The position numbers were made by a program, and so were the translations under genes. The notes below the pieces were generated by a model that worked only from the letters and a program-made list of their open reading frames with translations, was not told the origin of the DNA and made no database searches. This document shows positions 1 to 11,441 of a stretch of DNA of 64,000 nucleotides, piece after piece. The DNA is from Ahaetulla prasina. Its lineage: Eukaryota > Chordata > Lepidosauria > Squamata > Colubridae. The stretch is from the NCBI RefSeq assembly GCF_028640845.1, contig NC_080539.1:194689436-194753435 (forward strand), written 5' to 3'. Every line of letters starts with the position of its first letter. Position 1 is the stretch's first letter.

Positions 1-1020
1 GCTAGGGTGTGAATATAATTTTTAGAAGTAGTTTGCATCTGTATTGTTGAAAATAGTTTGGTAGGAATTAAGCAATTACAGACTATGAGTGAAATTTAAT
101 TACACAATTTTTTATCACAAACAACTCTTAATTTTCCATCAAAACCACAGAAGAGTTCAATTTCTCCAGTGCAGTTGGGTCTCCCTTGATTGCCCCTGAT
201 GCTCTGGTTTGGATCACCCACCTCACTGCTTCTCAATCACACATTTTTTCCAGCATCACTTCATTCCATTTTGCCATCATTTTCTATATGGAGTTTTCCA
301 GTCATTCATCCAAATTTCATTTAATTTCTAGCTCTCTACTCCTACTCCCATATAGCCTTTTAGTCATTTTACTTTATCTTGATAATCACCCAGAGTCCCA
401 GACTAACTACTTCCCCTTTCTTTTTTCCCCAGTTCCTTTGATTTCTGTCCTGGCCAGACCCATTAGTTTGGTTTATCCACCCACTTGGTTTCATTTTTAC
501 CATACAGGGCTCTGCCTCTGAATCTTTGTTATATATAATTATCTTCTATCTTCTTCTCCATACTCCTGACCCAGAATATAGCAGCTCCTGTCCATTTGAT
601 TTTCCTTAAATTGGTTACAAACCTATGGGGACAATTCTTACCAAGCAGGAGGCACAAGGGGGAGTCTCTGTCTTTAAAAAAAATAGATTGAAACTTGCTT
701 CTCATAAGGCTTAGAAAAAAAATATTCTTCTTAGTGCAGGAGAGACAGACTTTTCTTCTGATCCCATTTGAGAGAAGATAAATCTCCCTTTCCTTGTAAG
801 TACTAACAAATGAATGAAAATAAGAAGGGTGGCAATTCAGCACTTATTCAACATAATGTCCAGTCTAGTCTTTCCCCATACCCAAACAAAGAAAATGTCA
901 ACTTTACCCAGCAAATTCCCTTGATCCTTGCTTCCTGTTTTTCTAGTTACCCAACTGAAGACAGAAGATGAGAACAATATCATAGGTTATGGAAATAATT
1001 TTGAAGGACAGGAGGAAGCA
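1..1020. other. Intergenic stretch, nothing recognised
   Basis: Ordinary AT-rich sequence. Open frames of 100-111 codons occur on both strands, but they have no recognisable domain, biased composition (long F/S/L runs) and no splice context, so I treat them as chance. Confidence 0.5.
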
Positions 1021-1024
1021 TGGC

Positions 1025-1975
1025 AACCAAGATTTATTTTTTATTTATTTATTTATTTAATTTTGTCATAACAATATACACAAGCATAACAAGCATAACA
1101 CAAAAGATTATATAATATATAAACATATATATGAGGAGAAACAAGGTAGTATAAGCAGTGGTGGGATTCAGCCAGTTCGCACCACTTCGGGAGAACCAGT
1201 TGTTAACTTTCTGAGCAGTTTGACAAACTGGTTATTGAAAGAAATCATTAGGGCAGAGAACCGGTTGTTAAATTACTTGAATTCTACCACTGTGTATAAG
1301 CATATATATATATATAGGGGAAGAAACAATAGGACAGGAACGGTAGGCACATTTGTGCTCTTATGCACGCCCCTTAGAGTCCTCCTAGAAATGTGGTGAG
1401 GTCAACAGTGGATAGATTTTTAATAAAGCTTTTGGGGTTATGAGAAGAGACCACAAAGTCAGGTAATGCATTCCAAGCATAGACAATTCTGTTACAGAAA
1501 TCGTGTTTTCTGCAATCTAAACTGGTGCGGTTGACATTAAGTTTAAATCTGTTGGTAGCTCTTGTGTTATTGTAGTTGAAACTGAAGTAGTCATTGGCAG
1601 GAAGGACATTACAACGGATGATTCTATGAGCTAAACCCAGGTCCTGTCGAAGGCGACGAAGTTCCAAGTTTTCTAGACCCAGGATATCAAGTCTGGTGGA
1701 ATAAGGTATTTTATTGGTTACGGAGGAGTGGAGAACTCTTCTCGTAAAATACCTCTGGACACGCTCAACTGTATTGATATCAGATATATGGTATGGGTTC
1801 CAGACAGGCGAGCAGTAATCAAGAATTGGCCTAGCAAAAGTTTTATATGCTCTGGTCAGTAGCATGGTGTTTTTGGAAAAGAAGCTACGTAGAATTAAGT
1901 TAACAACTTTTAGAGCCTTTTTTGCTATATAGTTGCAGTGGGCTTTGGCACTTAGATCGTTAGATATAAAAAGAT
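1025..1975 (-). mobile_element. 3' end of a CR1/Jockey-group LINE (family J), interrupted by a hAT MITE
   Basis: On the minus strand an open frame of 163 codons (1374-1865) extends in the same frame to about 1975. It carries the conserved C-terminal region of a non-LTR reverse transcriptase: YKTFARPILDYCSPVWNP, then LGLENLELRRLRQDL, then NRIVYAWNALPDFVVS. The 3' UTR and an AT-rich tail (TTTA repeats seen on the plus strand at 1037-1058) follow. A 137-bp hAT MITE sits inside the 3' UTR at 1156-1292. The same family occurs at 35540-35996, 49400-49690 and 51185-51545, each ending in WNALPDSVV, then L(T/R)FLRGL and a stop. The copy is 5'-truncated and not autonomous. The exact clade name is not certain. 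Confidence 0.75.
1156..1292. mobile_element. hAT MITE, family 3 (137 bp)
   Basis: The element starts CAGTGGTGGGATTCAG and ends CTACCACTG, forming imperfect terminal inverted repeats. It is flanked by an 8-bp target duplication, AGTATAAG (1148-1155) and TGTATAAG (1293-1300), with one mismatch. An almost identical 137-bp copy lies at 60352-60488. It has no coding capacity. Confidence 0.85.
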
Positions 1976-2590
1976 AATGGTGAAATAAGAGAAATCAGAG
2001 GCAGAGGCAGAAATATAATTTAACAAAGCATCTCAGACATGATCCTTCAAGTTCTCTTGAAGATAAAGGCAGGGAGGGATGAGGCAATTTCAGACCTGCA
2101 AGATTTTATTGTTGTAATCCAATACTAACAGTAGTTTTAGTATTCATAATGTTGATTTACACATTCCCCTACTTCAAAGGGCTGACATATATCTTAAAAA
2201 GGCTTTACCTCTACCTCCAACCCTTTTTTTTCAGCCGTTATTAAGGGAATACAGTAATGTTCAATCAAAGCAACCAATTCTTTATATTTGTCTTATGAGG
2301 ACTATTTTAGTCAAATATATCAATAGTCTTTTTCAAAGTTTTTCATTTTCTGTTTTCTGAGATTATTTTCAAATTTTAACGTTTAAAATCATTTTAGCAT
2401 CCATCCTTCATGTTCACACTCATTAATCTCATCAGTTCTAAACCATTCCTTCACTATAGGTAGCTGACCAATTTTATTTATTTTATTTTATTTTAATTTA
2501 TTTTAATTATTTATTGCTAAACTTAGGTTGATTTTTGACTCCAATTACAACTGAAAAAACAGTTCCAGTAGAAAATAATCTATATAGTTT
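1976..2590. other. AT-rich stretch, no gene seen
   Basis: No coding or repeat family was recognised, apart from a (TTTTA)n-like low-complexity run at about 2470-2515. Confidence 0.4.
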
Positions 2591-3660
2591 AGGGTTGAAC
2601 TCCCCCCTCTTTGGTGTTCTCTGAACTCAATTGTTTGCTTGCAGAAGTTTCATTACTCAGCTAGGTAGCACCATCAGTTCTGGCAAGTGTGAAGTTTGCA
2701 ATACAATAACTTGCTCTTTCAGTGTTGGTGGATAGTAGTTTTCCCCTTGGCAGTTCTTTGTTTATTGTTTTCTGTTTGTTTGTTTGATTGATTGATTGAT
2801 TGATTGTCTGGTATTAATCCCTGCTTATCTAGGTGTTTGCTGCTGAAGGGGATGCATTCTGCGCTTTTTGTTTCTTTCTGGCATTGTTGTCTTCGTTGAA
2901 TGGTTTGTAAATATGTTTATTTCTATGAGTCTGTTGATGCCTGATTTGTCTGAATGCCCAACTTCCAGGAATTCCCTAGTATTTAGCTCGGTATAGGATG
3001 TTCAGAGTTTCCCAGTTGAAATTGTAGTTGAGTCTGTCCATGTCTTGTGAGATTAAAGAGTTGTATTCAGGTGGCTTTCTGCCTATTTGTCCTACATAGT
3101 AGCTGTTACAGTCCATACAATAGATGACTCCTGTTTTGTTTTTTCCTTTTTGAACTACTGAGTCTTTTGACTTACTTTGATTTACTTAAGATGTTTTCAG
3201 GAGATTTAGCTGATTTGTTTGCTATGGTTGTAATAGCTTGTTGATCATTTTGGAGATTTTTTTTGCTATTTTGTTTTCGTTATTGTAGCTTGTGTTGGTT
3301 GTGCTGTGGATTGAGTTATTTGTACTTGTTGATAGAGTTGCATCCCATTTTGTTGGAAGTTGTTGGCCTGTTTCCTTTTTCTGTTGTTCTGAATTGCCAA
3401 AGTGCACTTGTGCTTGTATGAATTTTTACAGAACTTCTCTCATCCTCCAGTAATTCTTTGGTTTTCTGTATATAGTGCATTCTGTCCATGATAACTGTGG
3501 TTTGGCCTTTGTCTGCTGAGAGGATGGTGATGGACTGATTTTCTGTTAGGGTTTTGGGAGCTGCTCTATCCCCTGCTTTGAGTTGGTTCTATTTCTGTGT
3601 TCTTCTACTCTATGGTACAACTGTCTCCCTCATGTTTTCTTGGGTCTCTGTGGCAAGTCC
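2590..3660 (-). mobile_element. Penelope-like element relic, GIY-YIG endonuclease end
   Basis: Reading the minus strand in about 3180-2780 gives GVIYCMDCNSYYVGQIGRK. This is the GIY-YIG signature of Penelope-like elements (normally GVY..C..C...YVGQTGR). It is followed by a decayed helix block, NYNFNWETLNILYRAKY, matching the usual H.FDW...ILe region, and then the C-terminus. Stops and frameshifts break the frame. At 2605-2700 sits a sequence reading 'ggtgttctctgaactc..gcagaagtttcattactcagctaggtagca', which resembles the terminal repeat of such elements and is echoed at 50820-50945. Penelope-like elements encode a reverse transcriptase plus this endonuclease. This copy is dead. Confidence 0.65.
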
Positions 3661-3699
3661 TGTAGTTTTAAATGTTGCTTCCAAGACAACAAAGAATTC

Positions 3700-4813
3700 T
3701 AACTGATTAATATTGTCTCTCTTATAGGTCAGATCTGTTTGGAAGATACTATTTTGAGGTGATAATGGGCAGCTGGACACAAAGAGAAAGTTTTAAACAA
3801 GTGGCAGACATAAATAATTAGTTTTGTATTATCCAATCAAATGGCCAAAGATTAATCTTAAGATTTTATAAATCCCTAAGAAACAAGGTAGATTTGGCAG
3901 AATCAATTTCAAACTATATTATCAAGCCAACTGTGTAACTTAAATAACCATCTAGATTATCAATCAATTTATTTTTATTAAAAGCATGGAAGTTTGTGGG
4001 TTTCATCATGTGCACAGAAGGGCTAAACTAATGTAGGATTTAAAGGGGACGTGAGGAAGTAATGGGAAGACAGGGTGGTTATACAGAGGAAAGTTATGAG
4101 GTAGACTACAAGTACTTTCATATTGTTTCCATTTGGTTAGAAAAATGATGCAAGCACTATTTGCACCAACATAGGTTACCACCACCCCATGCATCTGATA
4201 AAATGAGCTGTGAAAATTTATGACTTTCAGTGAAGTATGTTAATCTGCAAAGGTGCTGTAGGCTTATTCTGATTTTTGGCTAGCATACATTAACATAGTT
4301 CTTTGTGTTAATCATGTATAATTCCCTCTATAGAAGAAAGGAAAATTAAACTGTGGGAGTTATCAGTCAATGTCAAAAATAGTCTCATTTGAAGAATAGT
4401 TCTAATACAAAATTTAATTCAACTTGGAATTATTTCTTATTCTTGGAACTATTTATGTATGATACACCAACTTTAAATTTCTCAAACTTTAATATATTCT
4501 TGTTTGACGTTTTAAATAAGGAGATGGTTCTTTATTCTGATTTATGGTTCAGATTACATGGGCTACCTTTTGAATTATTGAGTGGCAGTTGACTTTAATA
4601 ATGTTCTGAATTTTCAAATTCATAGATAACTTCAATCTGCAGCATTAATCTAAATAATTTTATGACATTTTTATTTAATCTTATATTGCTTTAAATATTT
4701 TTTCTATTCTTTTTTGTTTTCCATTCTTTTTTGCTTTTCTTCTTGATTCTGTTTTTTTAAAAATATCTACTGCAAAAGGTATTGGGGGGAGAGAATGAGA
4801 GTGAAAGATGATA

Positions 4814-4815
<2 letters not shown>
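3700..4815. other. Stretch without recognised features
   Basis: AT-rich intergenic sequence. Short open frames of 60-70 codons are unremarkable. Confidence 0.4.

Positions 4816-4909
<94 letters not shown>
4816..4909. repeat. (GATA)n microsatellite, about 23 units
   Basis: An uninterrupted GATA run is followed by short GACA/GATA variants to about 4930. GATA arrays are the main component of the Bkm satellite first described in banded krait and common in snakes. The 'SIYL' open frame across it on the minus strand is an artefact of the repeat. Confidence 0.97.
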
Positions 4910-4979
4910 TAGACAGACAGATTATAGATAGAGAAATGTGTCAGAGTATGAATATTCATGGACTGGAATAGATCAGCCA

Positions 4980-5335
4980 ATGAAGGCTGTTTAGAAACAG
5001 AAACTTAAGCTAGAAGTCTGGGCATGGCTTAGGCAACTGAGTCTGTGCAGTCTGAGTCTGCCGTGAAGCTCTCTTTGTATTAAGCTTTGTATTAAGCTCT
5101 GGGCTCAGCTCTGAAATGAAACAAGCCTTGGCTTGTCTGCTCTGCTGAAATGAAACTAACTGTTCTCTCCTGCCTTGTGTTTTGCTTGTGACTGCTACTA
5201 TGTTGAAGAAGAATCTATATTGGTATTGTCAATTTACTTCATGTATTATTATGTATATAAAGAAGTTAATGAATCCTGCTGCATCAGTCTGCCTGTGTGG
5301 GCTTTCTGGATTTAATTTTTGCAACAAATTCCGAC
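4980..5335 (+). other. Possible solo LTR
   Basis: The segment begins TGAAGGCTG and ends near TTCCGACA, with a TATA-like TATATAAAG at about 5254-5262. The layout resembles a retroviral or Ty3-like LTR, but I could not find a target duplication or a polyadenylation signal before the end. Low-confidence call. Confidence 0.25.
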
Positions 5336-6105
5336 AGAATGGTTGCTTCAAGTAACCATTTTCCTTTCCTGGTGATCTCACAAGTTATGGAGTAATACAT
5401 GGCCTTTTGGTTTCCACTTGCTTATATACTGGTAGTAATCTTCAAAAATTACCGTAGAAAATGAATAATGAATAATGTAATTATACTTATTCTTTCTACA
5501 GTACAGTAATCTTTTGAAGATTATTCTTATTAGAGAATTGGTTGGAAACTGTGTTTTCCCAAGCTATACTCTTCCTGCAGCTACTTAGAATTGTATAGTA
5601 TTTGTCATTTTTCAGTTGCCCTTGGAGCATTCAGTGAGACAGCCAATACTTCTCTCAGGTATGATCCTAGGAACATTTTGTTTTCAAATTGATTACTCAT
5701 GACTATTTCTTTTCTTTAACGTAGGGACAAATAATTTTGTCAAAAGTGATACCAACTTTGATTTGAAAGTTCTTTGAAGAAATCTGAAGAACTTGGGGCT
5801 TAGGCAATGTTTTCACAGAACAGGGCTAGAAAGGGAAAGAAAAATCCTGCAGGTGACTGAGAGAGGCTATGAGAATGATGTGAATACATTTCTGGAAACA
5901 TACCTTAGTTCCTTGTCTGTGTTGCCTGGATGATGGACTTCTGACATCTTGCAAGGTCTGGGACGAAGGTTTTGCTGAAACATAGCATCTTTAATTGGAA
6001 AGCCTCAACTGAATCCTGAGGCAGATTGAAGTTCAAATCCCAAAAAGAAGAAGTTCAGATCAATATTTGTGTTCTACAGACTATGCAAAAGAATAACTGT
6101 AATAG
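5336..6105. other. Stretch without recognised features
   Basis: No repeat family or coding evidence was seen. Confidence 0.4.
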
Positions 6106-6107
6106 AG

Positions 6108-6362
6108 GGTAATAGAGTCAGTTTGGCCTATCATTAAGACACCAGGCTAGAAACCAGGAGACTGTGGGTTCTAGTCTCATTTTAGCCATGAAAGCTGGCT
6201 GTGTGGCTTTGGGCAAGCCTCTCTCTCTCTCTCTCTGAGCCCAACTCACCTCACAGAGTTCTTTGGGAAAATAGGAGAGGAAGGAGTATTGTGTATGTTT
6301 GCTACCTTGAATTCCTTTTAAAATAATAAAGGTGGAATAAAAATCAAATAAATAATAAAATA
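6108..6362 (+). repeat. tRNA-derived SINE (family S1)
   Basis: The head is tRNA-like, with a degenerate B box (GTGGGTTCTAGTCTC). The body reads GCCATGAAAGCTGGCTG, then GGCTTTGGGCAAGCC, then CCAACTCACCTCACAG. The 3' end is AATAAAGGTGGAATAAAAAT. Other copies lie at 14752-14960, 20060-20272, 25560-25760, 56440-56685 and 59713-59890, so this is a repeat and not a tRNA gene. A (CT)n expansion occurs at 6221-6236. Confidence 0.75.
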
Positions 6363-6364
6363 AA

Positions 6365-7388
6365 ACTCTATGTTTTTATTAAGGTCATGGTTTTCATTGT
6401 CTCCATACCAATATTCAGAATATGGCCAAACAAGCAACAAGCTTGATTGCCTAGTATAGGAAAGCAAATATTACACTGTAGTTGCAACTGAGTTCTGGTA
6501 GGAATATAGTATTTGGAGGATACAGCTGGTCAAAAGGAACAGAAACAAAAGAAAGGGAGGAGTTAAAATGTAGGCTAACAATATTCACATCTGCAGTTAC
6601 ATTGTTAGTTAAAAATATTCATGTCTGCATCAAGATCAATTAGTGGCACTGTTCACAGTATCTGGGTTTAAATAAATGGAAAAAGGAGTAAAAGCAGTTG
6701 TGTGATGGGCATCCTTTGCTGGCCACCCAAACAATATGACATGGATACTGTCCTAAAGCAATGCTGACAATGCTTTCAAAGAGGCATGGAGTAGTAGTGA
6801 GGAAGGGATTTAATTAACGTGACATCTCTTAAGAGACAAATTCTGCCAAGTTTAATTCCTCCTGAAAATTCCTAACTGGTCTCACTAGCAATTTTCTCTG
6901 CTAGTGGGAGAAGGGACAGAGGAATCCTTGACTTAAACCTAACAATAGTAGACAAATTGGGAGTAGTGGGAACTTGAGGGGGATGTGGGAGGGGGGAGAG
7001 GAGTTGGAAATGCTGGAGTTCTTGATATTATGATGGGAACTGATGCTGAGAATAGTCAAACCCAGATCTTAGTCCAAAAGAAATTTCAATAAACTCAGAG
7101 CAATGATGAATAGAATTTCATGTGTGTGTGTTTGTGTGTGTGTGTTTGTTTTCCCTTAATATAAAATGCAGATAGAAATAAAAACCGAATAGAATTTCAG
7201 AGTATGGAAAGAAAATGTAGGACATTGCTTTCTCCATTTAATGTTTGTGCTTTTGTACCTTAGCTACTTGATAAGAGGAGGCAGGAAAAAAACTTGTGTG
7301 TGAAAAAAGGAGATTAAAGCCATTACTACAGCCATCATAATGAAACAAAGAGTGGAGAGCAATTGTATAGTATGTACAAGTACAGTGT
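6365..7388. other. Stretch with only a small (TG)n tract
   Basis: A (TG)n-like run lies at 7120-7150. Nothing else was recognised. Confidence 0.4.
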
Positions 7389-7396
7389 GAATATGT

Positions 7397-7928
7397 AAGT
7401 GGTGGCGAACCTTTTACTCACCAAGTGCCGACCAGGTATGTGCTTTGCACATGCATGTGCCATCTGCACTGATGCGCGGCTCCTCCCCCATGCGCTGTGT
7501 GTGCAACCACACTATCTGCACATGCACACAGCTTTTGTGTGCGCCACCACCATGTGCTGGATGCACAACTACACCATCTGCGCATGTACAAAGCTTTCAC
7601 GCATGGGCTCCACTGTGTGATGTGCATGCAATTGCACCATATGTTCATGAATATAGTTTTCCTGTGCGTAATGTGCAAGAACACCATTTGCGCATGTGTG
7701 TGCTGCACACTAGTATTCTCGCATGCATAAACTGCACACACATGTGCAGGAGAACTCCGAAGACCAACTGGGTCCCCTGAATTGTGCGCATGCGCACCAG
7801 AGGCCTGAACACCAACTGGGGCATGCATACATGCACAGCTGCAGGTGAGTTAGGCGACAGCTTACGTGCCTGGAAAAATGGTTCTGTATGCCACTTTCAG
7901 CACACGTGCCATAAGTTTGCCATCACAG
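7397..7928. mobile_element. hAT MITE, family 1, long form (532 bp)
   Basis: The ends read AAGTGGTGGCGAACC and GTTTGCCATCACAG, inverted repeats of CAGTGATGG(C/T)(A/G)AAC type. A perfect 8-bp target duplication GAATATGT lies at 7389-7396 and 7929-7936. The interior is dense in TGCAC/TGCGCA motifs, which creates many overlapping open frames on both strands (up to 136 codons). These frames have no transposase motif and are not genes. A shorter relative (272 bp, opposite orientation) lies at 24836-25107. Confidence 0.88.
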
Positions 7929-8111
7929 GAATATGTGGTTGTCCCAGCATACACGCTTACATGAGTATAGGCATATGCTGTAATCTCACATCAATTGCCA
8001 ATGATGGAATAAGGTTCTCCAAGGCAAAAAGTTGCTGGCCATCACATAAAGATGATGAACTATGATGAATACTGTTTTTTGCTATGCTAATTATAAGTAA
8101 ACCATCTAAAG

Positions 8112-8246
8112 CAGGGATGTCAAATTCACGTCATCATGGCGGCGTCATGTGACGTATTGGGACTTTTTTCCACTTTGCTAAACGGGGCGTGGGCGTGGCC
8201 AGCATGTGATGCATCTGGCTCCTGAGCCAGGAGTTTGACAGTCCTG
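8112..8246. mobile_element. hAT MITE, family 2 (135 bp)
   Basis: The ends are CAGGGATGTCAAATTC and GAGTTTGACAGTCCTG. A perfect 8-bp duplication ATCTAAAG lies at 8104-8111 and 8247-8254. The interior contains GGGGCGTGGGCGTGG. Non-coding. Confidence 0.88.
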
Positions 8247-8259
8247 ATCTAAAGGCATC

Positions 8260-8882
8260 ATATATTTTCTTTTTTTGTGTGTGTCATGGTTTTTTTAATT
8301 TATATATAAGTATTTTGAATACAGTGTATTATCCGGGTATACCATTTTACAAAAGAAAAAAAAACATATATACTGATAGTAATAGTAATAATACAACAAA
8401 ATAATTCTAAGCATATTTATAATTATATTAGCTTATTTATAATCCTATTGATTATATTAGCATACTTATAGTTATAAACAATATTCATATTTTACTTGAA
8501 CATAACAATGCTCTTTTTTCATCTAATTTCTACCTCTTATCTCTGACCATTGATAAAATTATTCCATGTTAAATAATACTCTGTATCTCCTTTATCTTTT
8601 ATTTTCAATGTCAATCTATCCATCTCTGCACAATCCAATATTTTCCAAATTATATTTTCATCTGATGGGGTGTTCTCATTTTTCCAATATTGTGCAAATA
8701 CAATTCTCGCTTGTGTCAATACATGTAGCATTAAATATATAGTCCCTTTGCCATAGCTTTCTGGTATTATAGCTAGCAAAAATATTTCTGGTTTTAAATC
8801 TATATGCTGCTTAATCATCTTTTCCAGCCATGTATGTATTTTCGTCCAATATTTTCTTGCTTTCATACATGTTCACCACATG
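8260..8882 (-). pseudogene. L1 ORF2 C-terminal fragment plus 3' UTR (left half of split L1)
   Basis: The minus-strand frame 8537-8866 reads ARKYWTKIHTWLEKM and continues to YLTWNNFING, the extreme C-terminus of L1-clade ORF2. Just upstream (8867-8885) the frame gives M-W-stop-T-C, the remnant of the L1 'MWW.C' zinc-knuckle motif with one Trp codon turned into TGA. The partner half, with the preceding 'KCWKC' residues, lies on the other side of LINE copy A at 13516-13800. One L1 was therefore split by the insertion. The region 8260-8536 is the AT-rich L1 3' UTR. Inactive, 5'-truncated copy. Confidence 0.8.
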
Positions 8883-8899
8883 ATGATTCTTCTGCGCAT

Positions 8900-9455
8900 G
8901 TCCAAGATGGCCGCTTGCTGAGATCTTCGGAGCAGCAGAATGAGTGAGTCCCGGCTGACAGAACATCTTGGCCGCCGACCTGGCCGATTCTCCCCTCAGG
9001 CCCAAGGATAAGAACATTCAGGCAGCCACGGGAGAGGTTTTTTGCCCTCTCAGGGTCCGTGGCAGCCGAGAACGAGGCCGAGGGGAGTGAACGGTGACTG
9101 GCGGCGGCCATTTTGGCGCAGGGCCTAGAAGGGGCGGCGTCTCAGCCAAGAACTGCTGCAACGGAGTTGTTTCCCGGAGGTTCTTGTCGGGAATCGACGT
9201 ATGGAGCCCTCCGGTCCATCGTGGAGGGCTGCGGGGGCGGAGGAGGCAGAAGAGGCTGAACTCCGCCACAGCAGCGTTTTTTCCTGGCTTCTTTGCCGGC
9301 GACGACGACGGCGCCCTCCGGTCCAGCATGGAGGGCAGCAGCAACGGATTCGGTGAGGAGGAAGCCCCTGTAAGGTCCCCCCACGTGGAGAGAGCGTGTT
9401 GGAGGGGCGGGATACCGAGGCCACAGCTGGGGTGGTGAAGATGGCCGCGACAGCA
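8900..9455 (+). promoter_or_regulatory. LINE A 5' UTR with repeated YY1-like motifs
   Basis: AAGATGGCCGC occurs at 8904-8914 and again at about 9438-9448, and the reverse form GGCGGCCATTTTGG at about 9103-9116. AAnATGGC is the core of YY1 sites used by L1 and other LINE promoters. The stretch is GC- and CpG-rich compared with its surroundings. Long open frames over 9018-9456 on both strands are G/C-composition effects. Promoter function is inferred. Confidence 0.5.
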
Positions 9456-10371
9456 TCCGGGCTAATTAGCCTCTGGGTGGTAATGGCGGCGGTGAAGCTC
9501 CCTCAGCTGTGGATTCGGCTAATTACCTCCTCTTCGCCCTTTCCTCCTTGGTATATTTTCCATCTGGACCTTATGTTGCTATCTGCTTGCCTGCGGTCCG
9601 GACTTTTGGACCAAATGGACCAGGCTGGGAGTGAGGCATAGGAACTGGTGTGCCCCTCCTGCAGTGGTCTCCCTTCCTTCCTCCCCCTGGACTCTGGATT
9701 CCAGATTCTGTGCTGGCGTCTGGACTCTGGGGTTTGAGGGAGGGTTTGACGATCAGGACTGCCAGCTTAGGGTCGTAAGACCTGTAGGACCCGGTTGAGG
9801 ACTATTCCCCGGTGCCTGCCTGGACCTGCTCCCCTCCCCCTTCTTGTGGAGTGGGTTGTAGGGTGGAGAATTGCTGGCCTGAAGGGGGCCTACCATGGAG
9901 GAGCTGCCATCCTGGTGACATCAAAAGCTGGTCTTTAAGATCGGTTCAATCCGGACTGTTTTAACATCGTGGTCAATAGGGATGAACTCATTCGTATGCC
10001 GATTTGCGTTATATGCGCTACTCTCCGACTGAACTCCTTGGCCTGCGGGATTCCCCCATCTCGCGGGAATGGCCCTCCTCTCTATCGAGGGCCTACCTCT
10101 ACGAGGGGTCTTGGGACCCGGAGATGTGGCATGCGTCAAAGAAGAATCTTTGGGGGTTTTTAAAGAGGTTTTTTAATGGGGGGAGGGTAGTGACGGGTGT
10201 TGGGGGGAACCCATCGGGGGGGTATGTCCAGTCCCAGCGTGCGCTCATGGCATTACTTTAGCGGGTCCGAAGACAGGGGGGGAGGGGAATGGGCAGGGCA
10301 GAGATTGTTATTCCATCTGTACGGTAAGTGGGAGAGGCAGATATGGCGGACGCAAGGGGCCGTATCGTCCT

Positions 10372-11416
10372 TTGGGAGCACGTGTTCGATGTCTAAATGC
10401 GATCATGTGCTCCGGCCCCTCAGTCCTTACTCGTTTCCCAGATGGTCAGGACCCTCAGAGCTTGGGTCTTCGGCTGATGTTGTGCAATTCCCGGTCCGTG
10501 GTGAATAAGGCTCCCCTGATTTGTGATCTGATTCAGAGGGAGTCCGCGGACTTTATGGGCATTACGGAGACCTGGTTGGGCAAAGAGGGGGGTGTACCCC
10601 TGGTCGAACTGTGCCCTCCGGGTTTCCGTGCATTCCATCAGCCGAGGGCCCAAGGTAGGGGTAGGGGGGGTGGCGGTTGTGATTAAAGAGAGTCTGGAGC
10701 CGAGGTAGTCCACTGTACCTCAGATAGCTGGCTGTGAATCCCTCCTTGTGAAGTGGGGCCATCGGAATCAAATGGGTCTGTTGATCACGTACCTGGCTCC
10801 TTGCTACATGACTACAGCCCTACCTGAGCTACTAGAGATGCTTGCTGGGGTGGCGGTTGAGATTCCCAGACTTTTGGTTCTGGGGGATTTCAACTTGCCA
10901 TCAGCCGGCTTGTCGTCGACGGTGGTTCAGGAGTTCCAGGCCTCCATGACGGCCTTGGACTTGATTCAGGTAACTGATGGCCCTACACACACGGGGGGAG
11001 GTGCACTAGACCTGATTTTTATCTCTGGTCAGTGGGTTAATGATCTGGAATTAGGAGATATAGTGATGGAACTGGTGTCATGGTCAGATCATTTTCTTCT
11101 TCGCCTAGACTTTCGGACCGCCGCCCACCACCGCAGGGAGACGGAGCCGATGCGTTGGTTCCGTCCCAGGCGCCTGATGGACCCGGAGAGGTTCCGGACG
11201 CAGCTTGGGCCGTTCCCTGAGGATCTTGCCCACAGCACGACTGAAGAACTAGTTGCGGCCTGGGAACGGGCCGCGGCTGGGGCTTTGGACCGTGTTGTGC
11301 CTTTGCGGCCTCTGACCTGGCGTAGATCTCAATTGGCTCCCTGGTTCTCCGAGGAGCTGAGAGAGATGAAACGCCGGAGAAGCATTTGGAGGTCTAGAGA
11401 GCATTTGGAGGTCTAG
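10372..11416 (+). pseudogene. LINE A ORF2 endonuclease domain, frameshifted
   Basis: Frame 10372-10686 covers the start of an APE-type endonuclease: [17 protein letters not shown], then GITETWLG with the catalytic Glu. A frame change near 10670-10690, in a G-rich run, ends it. The domain resumes in frame 10748-11416 with LVLGDFNLPS (catalytic Asp/Asn), [12 protein letters not shown] and SWSDH (catalytic Ser-Asp-His). That frame stops at 11416, where a short local duplication (GCATTTGGAGGTCTAG twice, 11382-11416) interrupts the linker toward the reverse transcriptase. The nick-making enzyme of target-primed reverse transcription is thus recognisable but not one continuous protein. Confidence 0.8.
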
Positions 11417-11441
11417 CCGTTCCGAGGCTGATCGGACACTA

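Noticed and set aside
4681..4980. 99-codon frame with repeated SIYLSIYL
   Set aside because: It is the translation of the GATA microsatellite.
7418..7836. Several overlapping open frames of 60-136 codons on both strands, rich in Cys/His
   Set aside because: They lie inside a hAT MITE bounded by a perfect 8-bp duplication. Cys/His richness comes from TGCAC/TGCGCA repeats.
9018..9456. Long open frames on both strands in a GC-rich stretch
   Set aside because: They are in the LINE A 5' UTR, with low-complexity Pro/Arg/Gly composition, overlapping in several frames, and no family resemblance.
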